Shown here: in pieces, positions 54,560-64,000 of the stretch
Layout: each line of letters opens with the position of its first letter
How positions within the stretch are numbered: position 1 is the stretch's first letter
The notes under the pieces: model-generated
What the model was told of the DNA's origin: nothing
What the model saw: only the letters and a program-made list of their open reading frames with translations
Database searches by the model: none
Translations under genes and position numbers: made by a program
Source of the DNA: Malaya genurostris
Lineage: Eukaryota > Arthropoda > Insecta > Diptera > Culicidae
Reading direction: 5' to 3'
Assembly (NCBI RefSeq): GCF_030247185.1
Contig: NC_080572.1
Coordinates: 295,540,314 to 295,604,313 of the forward strand
Length of the DNA stretch: 64,000 nt

Positions 54560-55159
54560 AATAAGGTGAAGGAGACGCTTCACAAAAATATGCTAGCGAG
54601 AAGGAAAGATAGAACAAATAATATAATAATACTTAGCTTGTATCACTTCAAGGGTAGCAAAATGATCGTCCCTGCAGCTGGTATGCAGAAAACTTCTCAA
54701 CACAGCTACCAATGAACGCTGACCACGTGTTTGGTTTTACGATGGCGGTAGATGCTAAGCAGTATCTTCAGACACACTCTCACTATCACACAAGTCTTCA
54801 CTGCACATACACAGTATAGCCGATGGCAATCAGTTTACGCCTGGAAGGCTAAGTCCGAGCTGGCTACCGTCCGGGAGGCAGAGCTCGACCTTGGCAGCCA
54901 ATATGGAAATGCGTTGCTGTAAGCACGTGTTATCACAACGACTTTTGTGGTATCGAAAAATGCACTTTTTATCCGTACAACGGATCGAATTGCACTAGAT
55001 CGGGATGGGTTAGCTTTGATCCTATACACTGGCACTGAAATTACCCGTAACAAACAATCGCAATCTACAAATAGGCACTCTACAGAAAACACTTGGGGAG
55101 ATTCTACCGAAGCGACCGATTACAACGAGTGTTCGATACGAAGTGTTTGTTTCGCACGT

Positions 55160-56007
55160 TGTTATAGAATGGATCCCTTTTATTAGAACTGCTTGAACGA
55201 TTTTTTGCAGATTTCTTTCAAGATGTGTATGGAAAACTGAAGTGCCCTCTACATCATAGAAAACTGAATCTTTCTTCATAACCTTTTAATTTTGAAATAT
55301 AACAATATTATACTGCCCATACTCGCATATCAGTCCCATATTGATTTTCGAGATCTATCTATCTCAGAAATTTGAATAAAAGTTAAGGGTTTGTTCAGTA
55401 AAATGTGAAAAAAGTATCAACTCATGTCTGTCCCATATGCAAATTTGCCATTCAGAGCAAATTTCAATCACTTCATTTGTTGCAACATGTGCAACATATT
55501 ACCGATATTTCTTGTAATAATACCATGACTTAGCATTAGGTAGCACAATAAGTCAAAAAATTCAGAAATAAAATTTTAGTCGTCTTTTTCTCGACATGTC
55601 GATTTTCCATATGGGACAGCAAAATTACATTGCAAGTATGGGCAAAATAGCCTGCAATGTAATTTTATTCGGATACGACTTCCCGTTTCGAACTAACGTG
55701 GTGAAATATGTAAGAATCAGAGTTTAAAATTGTCACGCATTTTCAATGAGAGTATCCAACTCAACAGCCTCACATTCGCTTTTTTACTGTCTCATTCGTA
55801 AAAGATCGCATCCAAAACAAACGAAGAGAGACGAAGCATTTTCGTCTCTCATTCCAATCAAAGAGAGTATCAATGTAAACGTCACTCGTTCCCCTACGAT
55901 AAGACGAAACCAAAATAACGGCTGCCGGGAGAATAAGGCAAATTTGAATTCTCATTGTATCGTCGAAATAATAAAAATCTGTGAAGTTCTGGCTATTAAA
56001 AGTATAT
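55160..56007. other. Unannotated DNA
   Basis: Short ORFs on both strands (55746-56009 and 55770-55955) show no domain. Words such as tatgggacagcaaaatt (55612) and tttaccattcagagc-like phrases do not match other parts of the window. No feature supported. Confidence 0.35.
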
Positions 56008-56019
56008 AACTACACCCCA

Positions 56020-56180
56020 TAGGGACGGGTATAGCGTGATGGGATAGTCGATGCCTATCACGCAGCCCACCTGGGTTCGATTCCCAACCCCGCACATAGG
56101 GCCACAAAGATTTTCTGGTCCGAAGAGGCGAATGACCTTAAGGTGTTAAAACCTCTATAATTGAAACAAAAAAAAAAAAA
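56020..56180 (+). mobile_element. Feilai-like tRNA-derived SINE, complete
   Basis: 161 bases bounded by perfect 12-bp duplications aactacacccca (56008-56019 and 56181-56192). It has an A-box-like tatagcgtgatggg, a B box gggttcgattccc, a body with aggcgaatgaccttaaggtg and an A tail of about 15. The sequence resembles the Feilai SINE family of aedine mosquitoes as I recall it. The perfect duplications and intact pol III boxes suggest a fairly recent insertion. It would be mobilised by a LINE partner. Confidence 0.85.
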
Positions 56181-56192
56181 AACTACACCCCA

Positions 56193-56724
56193 AAACTACT
56201 ATAGATATGAGCACCAATAGGTAAAAATCATTGTAAAACGTGTTCTGTCGATATCGATTATCGCAGCTTCAGTTGAATATTGACACTGCACAGTTTGCGG
56301 TTTTCACTGAAACCCGAAAATGACTGAAACGGCAAATGAAGAAAAGAACACAATTTTGAGGTTACTGCTCCCCTTATGTCATTGACTGGGCATGGATCTC
56401 GTTCTATTAATTTTCAAGTTGAGTCGAGAGTGACATTTATTTTTCGTCATTTTAGTCTATTTTGAGTCAGAGAAAATTACTTTCATTAGCTTTGGTAAGA
56501 ATATGGAAATTAGTGCATTCGATTCTTTTTGGAAACCGTTCGAACATTTTGCGCATATCAAGATGCAATTGAAAGTCTAATGGTTTCATAGCCTGCTCTT
56601 CAATTTCATACAGATACGAATACCAAATTGAAGGGTTAAAATGTGAAAAAAAGTATATATTATATAAATATATTTCCAAATTTTATAACAACAGCCCGAC
56701 TACGTCTCAAACTTTACGTTTGCA
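56193..56724. other. Unannotated AT-rich DNA
   Basis: A minus-strand ORF (56467-56679) shows no recognisable domain. It may include the 3' end of the DD37-type relic that follows, but I found no inverted repeat. Confidence 0.35.
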
Positions 56725-57863
56725 TTAAAAAATGGAAGCTAAGGCAGGTAATTTCTTTTGAAAAATTTCCCATGGAAGGTAATTATTCAAGCTTACTTGC
56801 AAAACAATTCTACACACTTGCAGACAGGTTACTGGAACATTCGCTATGGCGGACGAAAACGTGCGTGTGGGCATGTTTTTGAATTCTTTCTTTGTTTTAT
56901 TTATCAATTCCTCCTCAGTTTTTGCAACAAAATTGTTGGAGTAGATCTTACACTTCAGGTTGGCCCAGAAATTCACGATGCGACGCAACTGAATGGCGTT
57001 GAGCGGATTCGTCGAGTTGGGTATCACAACGATATTTAACGGCTCCAGCTTCTGAAACGATCGCTTTGGGTAGTGAGTCGACGCCAAATCCACCCAAAAC
57101 AATGTGTCTTCGCCCTTATGATGCTTCTTGATGAATGACGCAACTTTCGACAAGTATGGCGTACTATAAATTTCCCCGTTCACGACTAGTCCGGAGCGAA
57201 AGAAGAGCGGCTTTGACATCCCCTTCTTGCTGATTGTTAGCCACAGTAGCACCTTCTTGGAGAACTTGGTGTGTGAAATTAACTTAACCTGGAGCTCACT
57301 TCCTTCGTGGGGGAAGTAAAATACGAAGTGTCCTGTCAGTCGTTGTCATCCAGGGTGAGATAGGTCTCGTCGTCCATCACCGCCGCCAAGGCCCAAAAAA
57401 TCTTTGGGAGAATCGAGTTGCTCATCTTATTCAGCCACTGCCGCCGAAACATTACCTGCAACTCCGAAACCAGTGGACGCGACTTTCGCTTCCTGACATG
57501 TATGTTCATGTTCGCCAAGTACTAATTCACCCGGTCAATCGCACGCAGCGGTGTAGTCACTTTTTCCTTGGTCTTTTTCTTCAGCTTCCTTTGGGGTTTC
57601 TTGTCGCTCAGAGTCGTTAATAGTACCAAGATGTTGTAGATGGCGGAACTGGCATATCCGGCGTCCACAAAGTGCCACACGATGTCCGTTTGCGACTTCA
57701 CTTTTTGCTTCACTATTTTTGTCATCACGAGGTAGAATTCGACTGATAGAGCTGTCAAATCTTGTCTGCTGACTCGTGAGTTACTATGATTGATGCCATG
57801 AAAAATCGGCAATTTTTGTCCATCTTCTAAATGCAAACGTTTATCAACCGGTATTTTCACCAT
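56725..57863 (-). pseudogene. DD37-type Tc1/mariner transposase pseudogene, different family, catalytic Glu replaced
   Basis: The minus strand reads from MVKIPVDKRLHLEDG (57863, basic N-terminal half to about 57522), after a stop continues with NMNIHVRKRKSRPLVSELQV and the first Asp in VMDDETYLTLDDND, then after another stop and frameshift VLLWLTISKKGMSKPLFFRS, the second Asp in LFWVDLASTHY, and QLRRIVNFWANLK. Counting 37 residues from the second Asp lands on the V of RRIVNFW, where related transposases have PIEN/PIER. Thus the third catalytic residue is lost (or the family uses a different residue, less likely). VFRRQWL (57456) and ELINKTKKEF (56875) fit a transposase. No inverted repeats were identified. 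The sequence is unlike the ITmD37E copies at 24, 29 and 43 kb, so this is another family. Confidence 0.7.
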
Positions 57864-58495
57864 TTGTTAAATCACCATTCAAAATAATTAAATTATTAAA
57901 ACACTTTGAACTGGTGGAGAGTGAAATTCATTTTCAACGGAATTATTCTGGTATAATTCTTCTTACCTTTATATTACATATTAGAATAAGCAATTCCAAG
58001 TTAATTTTACTCCATTCCGATTATGTTCATAACATTAGGTTCTTGTAAAATTTTTAACTTTCAGTACACTGTTTGCCCAAAAAATTCTATTCTAAGAAGA
58101 ATCATTATAAGAATCCCGTTATAGAGAGTATTATCAAAGATAAATAATAAAGACATGTACGTGCTTATAAACATTTTTAAAAAACCTTCTGAAATGACCG
58201 CACTCACCGCTTGGTGGAGCGCGAGATTAATTGCATTGTTATCATTTCAACCAAAGTGTGCCATAAAATCTCAATATATACAAATGAGCTACCGAATCGA
58301 AAGGGTTCTCCCGGTTTGACATTTGCATTATGAATGTATGATAGGAACTCAGCAGTGCAACCAATTTATCACCATTGGTGCCAGTGTCACGGAGGACCGT
58401 AGATGTGCGCCAAAATAAGATCGTGACTGTCATGTCTGGAAATTCGTTCCTGGTCTCAAATAAATGTTCACAGTCACAGTCAAAAACTCAAAATA
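57864..58495. other. Unannotated AT-rich DNA
   Basis: No coding or repeat feature is recognisable. A short ORF (58242-58433, minus) lacks domain evidence. Confidence 0.35.
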
Positions 58496-58615
58496 AGTTT
58501 TTATACGTCGTCTTTTACACAGCCTACCTGGATTCTACTCCCAACCTTGCACATGGGTTTAAGAAGCTTTTCCGACCTGAGAAACGATTAATAACGAGGT
58601 TAAAATATGACTGCA
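58496..58615 (+). mobile_element. Decayed Feilai-like SINE body
   Basis: The segment cagcctacctggattctact, cccaaccttgcacatggg and ttccgacctgagaaacga parallels the B-box and body of the complete SINE at 56020 (cagcccacctgggttcgatt, cccaaccccgcacataggg, gtccgaagaggcgaat), with many substitutions and no clear ends. The ORF overlying it (58375-58797) is not a gene. Confidence 0.5.
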
Positions 58616-60235
58616 ATAAAAATGATAAGAAAAAACTTATTCGACAAAATGTTGAACTGCAAGTAGTCACATATAACTGTATTTCTGCATGGAACGAAAT
58701 CCAACACAAGCAAAATAGGGTCGAGTCCTGTGGTTTTTTGCTTACCGGACAAGACTTACCATGTTTGTCAAATTTTTCGTTTTTAACTGTACAATAACAA
58801 AATTCCACAAATGAATAGAAATAGTTCGTTTTGCTCCGCGCTGAAAAGACTGGCTACGCACGCGTCTATGGTAATGCTAGGAGATCCGTATCGCTAGGAC
58901 CGGCTAAGGAAGGGAACCGGGACGAACAGCAGGTTCAGAGAGCGAAGGTCTGAGAGCGCAACCAAGCGCTACTGCCGAAGTGTGCAACAGTTTGACTGTT
59001 TATTTTATTTTCGTTTCATTCTACTATCCGCACATCTTTCTTCTCAAGTTAATTCAATTCAGTTTAATGTATGGATAAACATGGTATTCACAACCGGAGT
59101 CACATGTGTAGTTGGCTAGCCCCCTCCCGGACCAGGTTCCGAGTCGGATTCCACCCGGAACACTACGCTCGAAGAATGGATTCAGTTTTTTTTTGGTAGG
59201 TCTGCGATCTCCCATTTCAACATCTTTTTCATCATCTCACTCGAAAAAACCGTACTTACATTGTTTGTAAATATTACACCATTTTACGACCACACCACAG
59301 ATGAGTTAATAAAAGTTTAAATTACTCTTTAATATTCCACTCATTTTTTTTTCTCTCTCTCTCTTTTCTTTCCTGACGATCATCCACGTGCTGCGGCAGC
59401 CGAATCGGCAGCGCTACTCTTCGGAACAATTTTCTTGCGGTTTTCCCTTTTCCCTACGGGCAATTCTCGCCTGTATCAGCTTGCAACTTCTGTGCCTTTC
59501 GGATGATGCGGTTTCCGACTGGATGGTGAAGATTGTTTTATGGAACTTTGATTCTCTGCTCTATTTTCGGGAAGCATCTGTGTTTGCAAACCTATTGCAA
59601 GCGTGGTCGGATGTGTGTGTGTTTTTTTTTACTTTGAAGTTATACAGCACAACCACTTGTCTTGTTGTCCAACTATCAAAAAAAAGTCTAGATACTAGAC
59701 ATGCAAATAAAAAACTTAACACTTTCAATTAATCGTAAATTTTCCTTTCGCTTTCTGTTGCCCGGCCGACTGACCACATTTCATGCAAGGCCGATAGAAG
59801 TCCGCTTCCAATTGTCCATCAAGCTTCATCAGCATGCTCAATGAACAGATGCCCTCAAAGCGCTGGCAACAGGCAATAACTCTGATGTATTTTTCCCTAT
59901 TGAAATACCGTCCGTTCCGCTCGCGCCAGTCCTTCGCACCCTTCCCCCTTCGATTGATCGATAACGAACCGATCGCGAGCTGAGCTGTGGCGGCTCCCTC
60001 GCGCATCATGCAATAGCTATTTTGATTAATTTATTATTGATCGTTTCATTGAAAATAAAAATATGTCAGCAGAGCAGAGTGCGACGGCTGCTGACGTATT
60101 GTTTGCTTTAGAAATTGTACGCGAATCCAAGGAGTCTTTCGACCACGTGCTACCGTTGATGTTTCGACTTGGATGTGCGCAATTTTTGGGTTTAGTAGAT
60201 TGTTGCACTCGGTTTAGTCTAGTTTCTCTTTTACC
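58616..60235. other. Unannotated DNA
   Basis: An open frame at 59725-60009 (minus) ends in PCMKCGQSAGQQKAKGKFTI and looks somewhat protein-like, but it has no recognised domain, splice context or homology to judge. A polypyrimidine tract (59345-59375) lies upstream of the plus-strand ORF 59388-59732, which itself is AT-rich and unlikely to code. Confidence 0.3.
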
Positions 60236-60560
60236 TTGCTTTATAAATACAAAAAATAAGTATAGCATTCGCTCAAAATTTAGAAAACTTTTCCGATGAG
60301 TTTTATATAGCAATTGATTCAGCTCGACGATCTAAGCAAATGTAGTGAGCGTGTTTGTATGTGTGCATCAAAACTGGTGGCAAACGAAAGATTTTATAAT
60401 TACTTTCCCAATTATTTAAAACTTTATGTAATAAATTGCAGTTTTTTGACAATATCTGTCACAATTGGCCTTGTAAACAAATATGTTGTGAGACTTTAAT
60501 TATACACGGTAATAGCTATCCAACAAGCCATCGATTGTTGAGTTCCGTTACATTACATCA
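60236..60560. repeat. Family B repeat, copy 2
   Basis: The landmarks of the copy at 10330 recur in order: aagtatagcattcgctcaaa, ttgattcagctcgacgatct, ttttttgacaatatctgtca and cggtaatagctatccaacaa, then ccatcgattgttgag. It is shorter by internal and 3' loss. Confidence 0.6.
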
Positions 60561-61439
60561 CAACCTGTTTTTTGTTTGCGCTTCAGAATTTTTGTTTGCA
60601 ATTGTCTTCTCTTTTGATATAATTCAAATTTTGTTAGAAAATTAATTTCTTTGGAGTAGACCATATTATTAGTAGAAAACAAGGATGGTTTTTATCGTAT
60701 CAAAGAACGCTTTCTAGCAACTCTTCACACGATTCAATCTGTGCCATCAAAGAGAGACGGATATCATCTCAGCAAAAAAACCGGCATGGCCAACATTTAA
60801 CATAGAATGGACACCACCGCGAGAGCGAATTTCTCTCGATGACCCGTCTTAGCATCACGAGTTAGCACGCTGCTGTGAAGATTCGCTCCAAAGCAACAAA
60901 CCGTCGCTCATTCTCGTTTTGCGATCTGACTTCCATACGGGCAGTGGATAATTGCGATAGAATCATTGTACTATTACCGCTTTTTCTAACTATGTGCTTA
61001 TAACCTTCGTATAAGCTGTGTCTATGAAAATATCTGTGAATGAGAATCATCAATGCGAATCATCGATTCGATTTTCTGCGATAATTGCCAACTTGCGATT
61101 CTCTCTTGGTAAATTCCACACAGCGCCGATCATTGAAAAACTGTATCTATTTTTGGTAAGGGCCGTGAAATACTCAGAGTATGAGGTGGAGCGAAAAAAT
61201 GTAGCAAAATTCTCTCACGGTTCATGCATTGAGAGGCAGTAAGTTCTTGTAGCAACATACACCAGATTGACGATGTTGTATACAATGTAGAGCAATATCG
61301 AGCCGCTTTGTGCCAAGTTTTCAGCAATCACCAACACTGCAAGAAAGCTTGGCGAGCACATGAACTTTGCAAAATGGATTGGTGTCGAGGTATGAAGCAT
61401 TGTTTGTCGGAGGCCACAAAATGTAGTTTTACCTTTTCA
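60561..61439. other. Unannotated DNA
   Basis: ORFs 60862-61053, 61018-61242, 61130-61400 overlap on both strands and none shows a domain. No repeat landmark was seen. Confidence 0.35.
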
Positions 61440-61880
61440 CCTTTTTAGCTATCTTAAAAATTTAAAAAATAGGTATAGAATTTGCTCATACTTTAGAAAA
61501 CGAACTGAACAAATGTCTGTTTGTGTGTTTGTGCAAAATAAAGGCTTGACCAATTTTGACCAAACTAATGTTTTTTTTCGAGTTATTCAACTTTTATTTC
61601 TAAATTTACAGTTTTATGACAATATCTGTCACAATTGAACTTGAACATTAGAAGCAGTTCCAAATTCAGATACTTTACCGTAATACCATTCAGACGAGTC
61701 ATAGATTGTAAGAATCCGTCAACTAATAACGGAAATTTCGATGTTTTCATGATATCTTATTAATGGGGGTTAGACACAGTTTTCAAGACAATTATTTCTG
61801 AAATAGTATTTTTGTCCGATTCATTTTTAGCGCGGTTCTTTTTTAGAAGCATAATTGTTCGATTGTGACGTGTTAATGCT
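61440..61880. repeat. Family B repeat, copy 3
   Basis: It contains ataggtatagaatttgctca, gaactgaacaaatgtctgtt, tatgacaatatctgtcacaa, ccgtaataccattcagacga and cataattgttcgattgtgac, the last matching the 3' end of the first copy (cataatcgttcgaatatgac). It thus retains both ends, with internal deletions. Confidence 0.6.
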
Positions 61881-62109
61881 TATATTGGAAATTCCTGCAT
61901 AACCTTCGAATTCAATGTGATAACCCATATATTTTAATAATTGAAAAAAATTGTAACTGTCAACTACAACCACTAAAAAAACAAAATTATCATATCCTCA
62001 AATATATTTTAAAAAAACTACGCATGTCCTGAGTATTTCAATAAATATTTTGTGCTATTTATTTTAATAAAGCAATCGATGACCACTAGAGTAAAGCGAT
62101 TATTGATGC

Positions 62110-62600
62110 AAAAACCTATTTTAATCCACTTAGTGGTGTAATGATGCCTTTCTTATATTACTAATATCTTCAAAAACATTCATTCAAACATTCAAAGATT
62201 CTGTCAAATTTCTTTTTTTTTTTTTTTGAAACTTGAATAAAATCAAAATCGCTATAAACTACCATCACCTTTCCAATTTTTAAACAGTTATGTCAAGTTA
62301 AGATAGATTTAAATGTGGCAACCCTGCACGATACACAAAATTGAACGGATCACGCTGTGTGCTAGGCGGGTGCGTTTTCTCTTCTTCCGTACCAGCACGT
62401 ACCGATGCGTACCGATTTTGCATCATTTTGTGTAACAGTTTGAAAGTTTTGATAACCATTACCCTATAATTTCTGAACCGGAAGTCCGGATGAAATTACA
62501 TAGTATCTTTAAAGACACTGAGCTCTTTATTTTGAATCATGATTTGTGAAAATCGGTTTAACCGTTGCTGAAAAATCGAAGTGAGTTCCGGTTTTGGAGC
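62110..62600 (+). repeat. Family A variant containing the conserved ~100-bp module
   Basis: It starts with cctattttaatccacttagt and ends near caccgttgctgaaaaatcg-like text typical of family A (tccggatgaaattacatag at 62490). Between these, at 62330-62435, lies the module with cacgctgtgtgctaggcggg and cttccgtaccagcacgtacc; its reverse complement is present at 26140-26225. The two copies also share flanking cagtttgaaagttttga. Confidence 0.6.
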
Positions 62601-62647
62601 TTTTCTTTACTATTACCGGTGCGTTTGGAAGCAAAAACCGGGAACTA

Positions 62648-63762
62648 ACAGTTCGGCTGAAAAGTTCGTATCGTTTAATAGAAACACACATTTTTTTTGC
62701 CAAAATTCGTTTTTATTATTCCACATAATTGCCATCAGAGGCGATACAGCGATTATAGCGATCTTCCAACTTTTCGATACCATTTTTGTAGTACGATTTG
62801 TCCTTTGCCTCAAAATATGCCTCAGTTTCAGCGATTACCTCTTCATTGCTTCTAAATTTTTTACCAGCGAGCATTCTCTTGAGGTCTGAGAACAGGAAAA
62901 GTCACTGGAGGCCAAATCTGGAGAATACGGTGGATGAGGGAGCAATTCGAAGCCCAATTCGTTCAATTTCAGTATGGTTTTCATCGACTTGTGACACGGT
63001 GCATAGTCTTGATGAAACAAAACTTTTTTCTTCTTCAAATGAGGCCGTTTTTTGAAATTTCGTCCTTCAAACGCTCTAATAACGCTATATAATCGTAACT
63101 GTTGATGGTTTTTCCCTTTTCAAGGTAGTCGATGAAAATTATACCATGCGAATCCCAAAATACAGACGCCATAACCTTACAGGCCGATTGTTGAGTCTTT
63201 CCACGCTTTGGGTTCGGTTCATCGCGTGCAGTCCACTCAGCTGACTGTCGATTGGACTCCGGAGTGAAGTGATGGATCCATGTTTCGTCCATTGTTATAT
63301 ATCGACGAAAAAAATCGGGTTTATTTCGATATAACAGCTCCAAACACTGCTCAGAATCATCAATTCGATGTTGTTTTTGATCGATTGTGAGCTCACGCGG
63401 CACTCATTTTGCACAAAGCTTTCTCATATGACCAGTACGAAATTTTGCAAACCACTTACGAATTGTTGCTTCGCCCGGTGCAGAGTCTGGATAACACTCA
63501 TCAAGCCATTTTTTCGTATCGGCGGCACTTTTTTTCACCAAAAAGTAGTGTTTCATCAACACACGAAATTTCTTTTTTTCCATTTTTTTCACAATAACAA
63601 AAGTAGCTTCACTCAAAATGCAATATCTCACAAACTAATAATCAGACAGCTGTCAAATTTATACACGTATCTTTTGAAGGTTGGTACTAACTGAAAATGG
63701 TATGGATTTCATTCTAGTGGCGCCCTCTCATAGAAACGATACGAACTTTTCAGCCGATCTGT
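62648..63762 (-). mobile_element. Mariner (irritans-type) transposon, complete ends, inactive
   Basis: The ends are inverted repeats, acagttcggctgaaaagttc at 62648 and its near-complement ending at 63762, about 30 bases each with one internal difference (t/a at position 6). TA flanks both sides (62646-62647 and 63763-63764). The 1115-base element holds a minus-strand transposase gene about 150 bases shorter than in complete relatives because of an internal deletion. Confidence 0.92.
62674..63582 (-). pseudogene. DD34D mariner transposase pseudogene
   Basis: The frame starts near 63582 with MEKKKFRVLMKHYFLVKKSA and DSAPGEATIRKWFAKFRTGH, then jumps directly to MRKLCAK. About 50 codons, including most of the second DNA-binding helix region, are deleted. 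The next codon is TGA where relatives have Trp. Downstream are MPRELTIDQKQ, RYITMDETWIHHFTPESNRQ (first Asp), KVMASVFWDSHGIIFIDYLE, then a one-base deletion near 63050, KKVLFHQDYAPCHKS (second Asp) and YSPDLASSD (third Asp, 34 residues on, confirming DD34D). Another one-base deletion near 62903 shifts the C-terminus. Three lesions make it inactive, yet the sequence is otherwise well kept, so decay is moderate. Confidence 0.9.
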
Positions 63763-63764
63763 TA

Positions 63765-64000
63765 GTAGTCTCAAAGTAGATTTTTATATCCACCAACTAA
63801 CAAGGTATGCTAACTAGATGAATTTACCAGTAAATTTTAGAAAAATGTGCCCCTCATTTCGCCATCGCTTGTGAATCCTCATGAAATTGAAAACTTTTAC
63901 TAATTGAAAACTTTTACTGTAATACCGGAACAGGAAGTTGGATTTGGATCATCTTTTAGAGGACTTTTTGAAGAATCTCAAAACCCTTCACATACATCTT
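63765..64000. repeat. Possible family A fragment at the window edge
   Basis: Phrases like actgtaataccggaacagga, agttggatttggatcatctt and gaatttaccagtaaatttta resemble the decayed family A text near 25800-26090, but the piece is truncated by the window end, so this is a tentative assignment. Confidence 0.35.

Larger units (their letters stand above)
48831..55145 (-). mobile_element. I-clade (MosquI-like) LINE, element 3, full length and apparently intact
   Basis: A 6.3-kb minus-strand element with 5' UTR (54560-55145), ORF1, ORF2, a 690-base 3' UTR and an A tail (T's from 48831). It is flanked by tttgtttcgcacg at 48818-48830 and 55146-55158; two more T's may belong to the duplication or tail. 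In element sense the 5' end begins cacttcgtatcgaacactcg. The 3' UTR contains an imperfect 75-bp duplication (agatcttattagttc at 49226, agatcttgttagttc at 49301). Both ORFs are open and nearly the same length as those of element 2, from which it differs at many residues, so the two are separate subfamilies or old lineages, not tandem copies. Confidence 0.92.

Noticed and set aside
59725..60009. 94-codon minus-strand ORF ending PCMKCGQSAGQQ
   Set aside because: Protein-like composition but no recognisable domain, splice context or corroborating neighbour.
26822..63582. RIP- or editing-like explanation for three Trp-to-stop changes (mariners at 41.4 and 63.4 kb, LINE ORF1 at 27.4 kb)
   Set aside because: G to A or C to T transitions are the commonest neutral decay, and three cases with inferred ancestral codons are too few to suggest a process.

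Overview
The window looks like intergenic or intronic DNA from a culicid mosquito, most probably an aedine. The assignment is an inference from the repeat content: I-clade (MosquI-like) LINEs, mosquito-type DD37E (ITmD37E-like) and irritans-type mariner transposons, a Feilai-like tRNA-derived SINE, and the abundant interspersed repeat that carries a 'cattcgactcagttcgtcg'-type core. I found no convincing host protein gene. Every long ORF belongs to a transposable element.

Layout. 0-3.5 kb: a diverged interspersed repeat with a 167-bp tandem duplication, a foldback element made of TTCGCCGAAA-type units with 9-bp target duplications, a second hairpin element, a 5'-truncated I-element tail on the + strand, and a 172-bp hairpin MITE. 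3.5-17.7 kb: mostly unannotatable DNA with scattered repeats, one tRNA-derived SINE, a 297-bp TA microsatellite, a tRNA-like SINE head and a relic of LINE reverse transcriptase. 17.76-23.88 kb: I-element 1 (minus strand, ORF2 frameshifted). 24.0-25.2 kb: a dead ITmD37E copy with both inverted repeats. 25.4-30.1 kb: repeat variant, an ORF1-only LINE, a second ITmD37E relic and a foldback. 30.96-38.19 kb: a TA-flanked MITE-like element split by I-element 2, a full-length 6.0-kb copy with a 13-bp target duplication and both ORFs open. 41.4-43.75 kb: nested relics (mariner, LINE tail, SINE head, ITmD37E). 46.0-48.5 kb: an element with ~130-bp terminal inverted repeats, a SINE with 11-bp target duplications and a mariner relic. 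48.83-55.15 kb: I-element 3, full length, both ORFs open, with a target duplication of at least 13 bp. 56.0-64 kb: a Feilai-like SINE, a DD37-type relic with the catalytic Glu replaced by Val, two copies of a second repeat family, a repeat variant and a TA-flanked irritans mariner with three disabling lesions.

How the parts work together. In each I-element, ORF1 (nucleic-acid-binding, three zinc knuckles) and ORF2 (endonuclease, reverse transcriptase, RNase H, C-terminal Cys-His motif) overlap by exactly the same 8 bases, ATGGNTAA, so ORF2 translation probably depends on termination-reinitiation. The two intact copies may be able to retrotranspose, and could in principle mobilise tail-sharing or SINE sequences, but this is inference. 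The DNA transposons are all inactive. The most notable observations are the two intact I-elements, the invariant ORF1/ORF2 overlap, a GC-rich hairpin just before the ORF1 start of element 2, and several apparently unclassified inverted-repeat elements.
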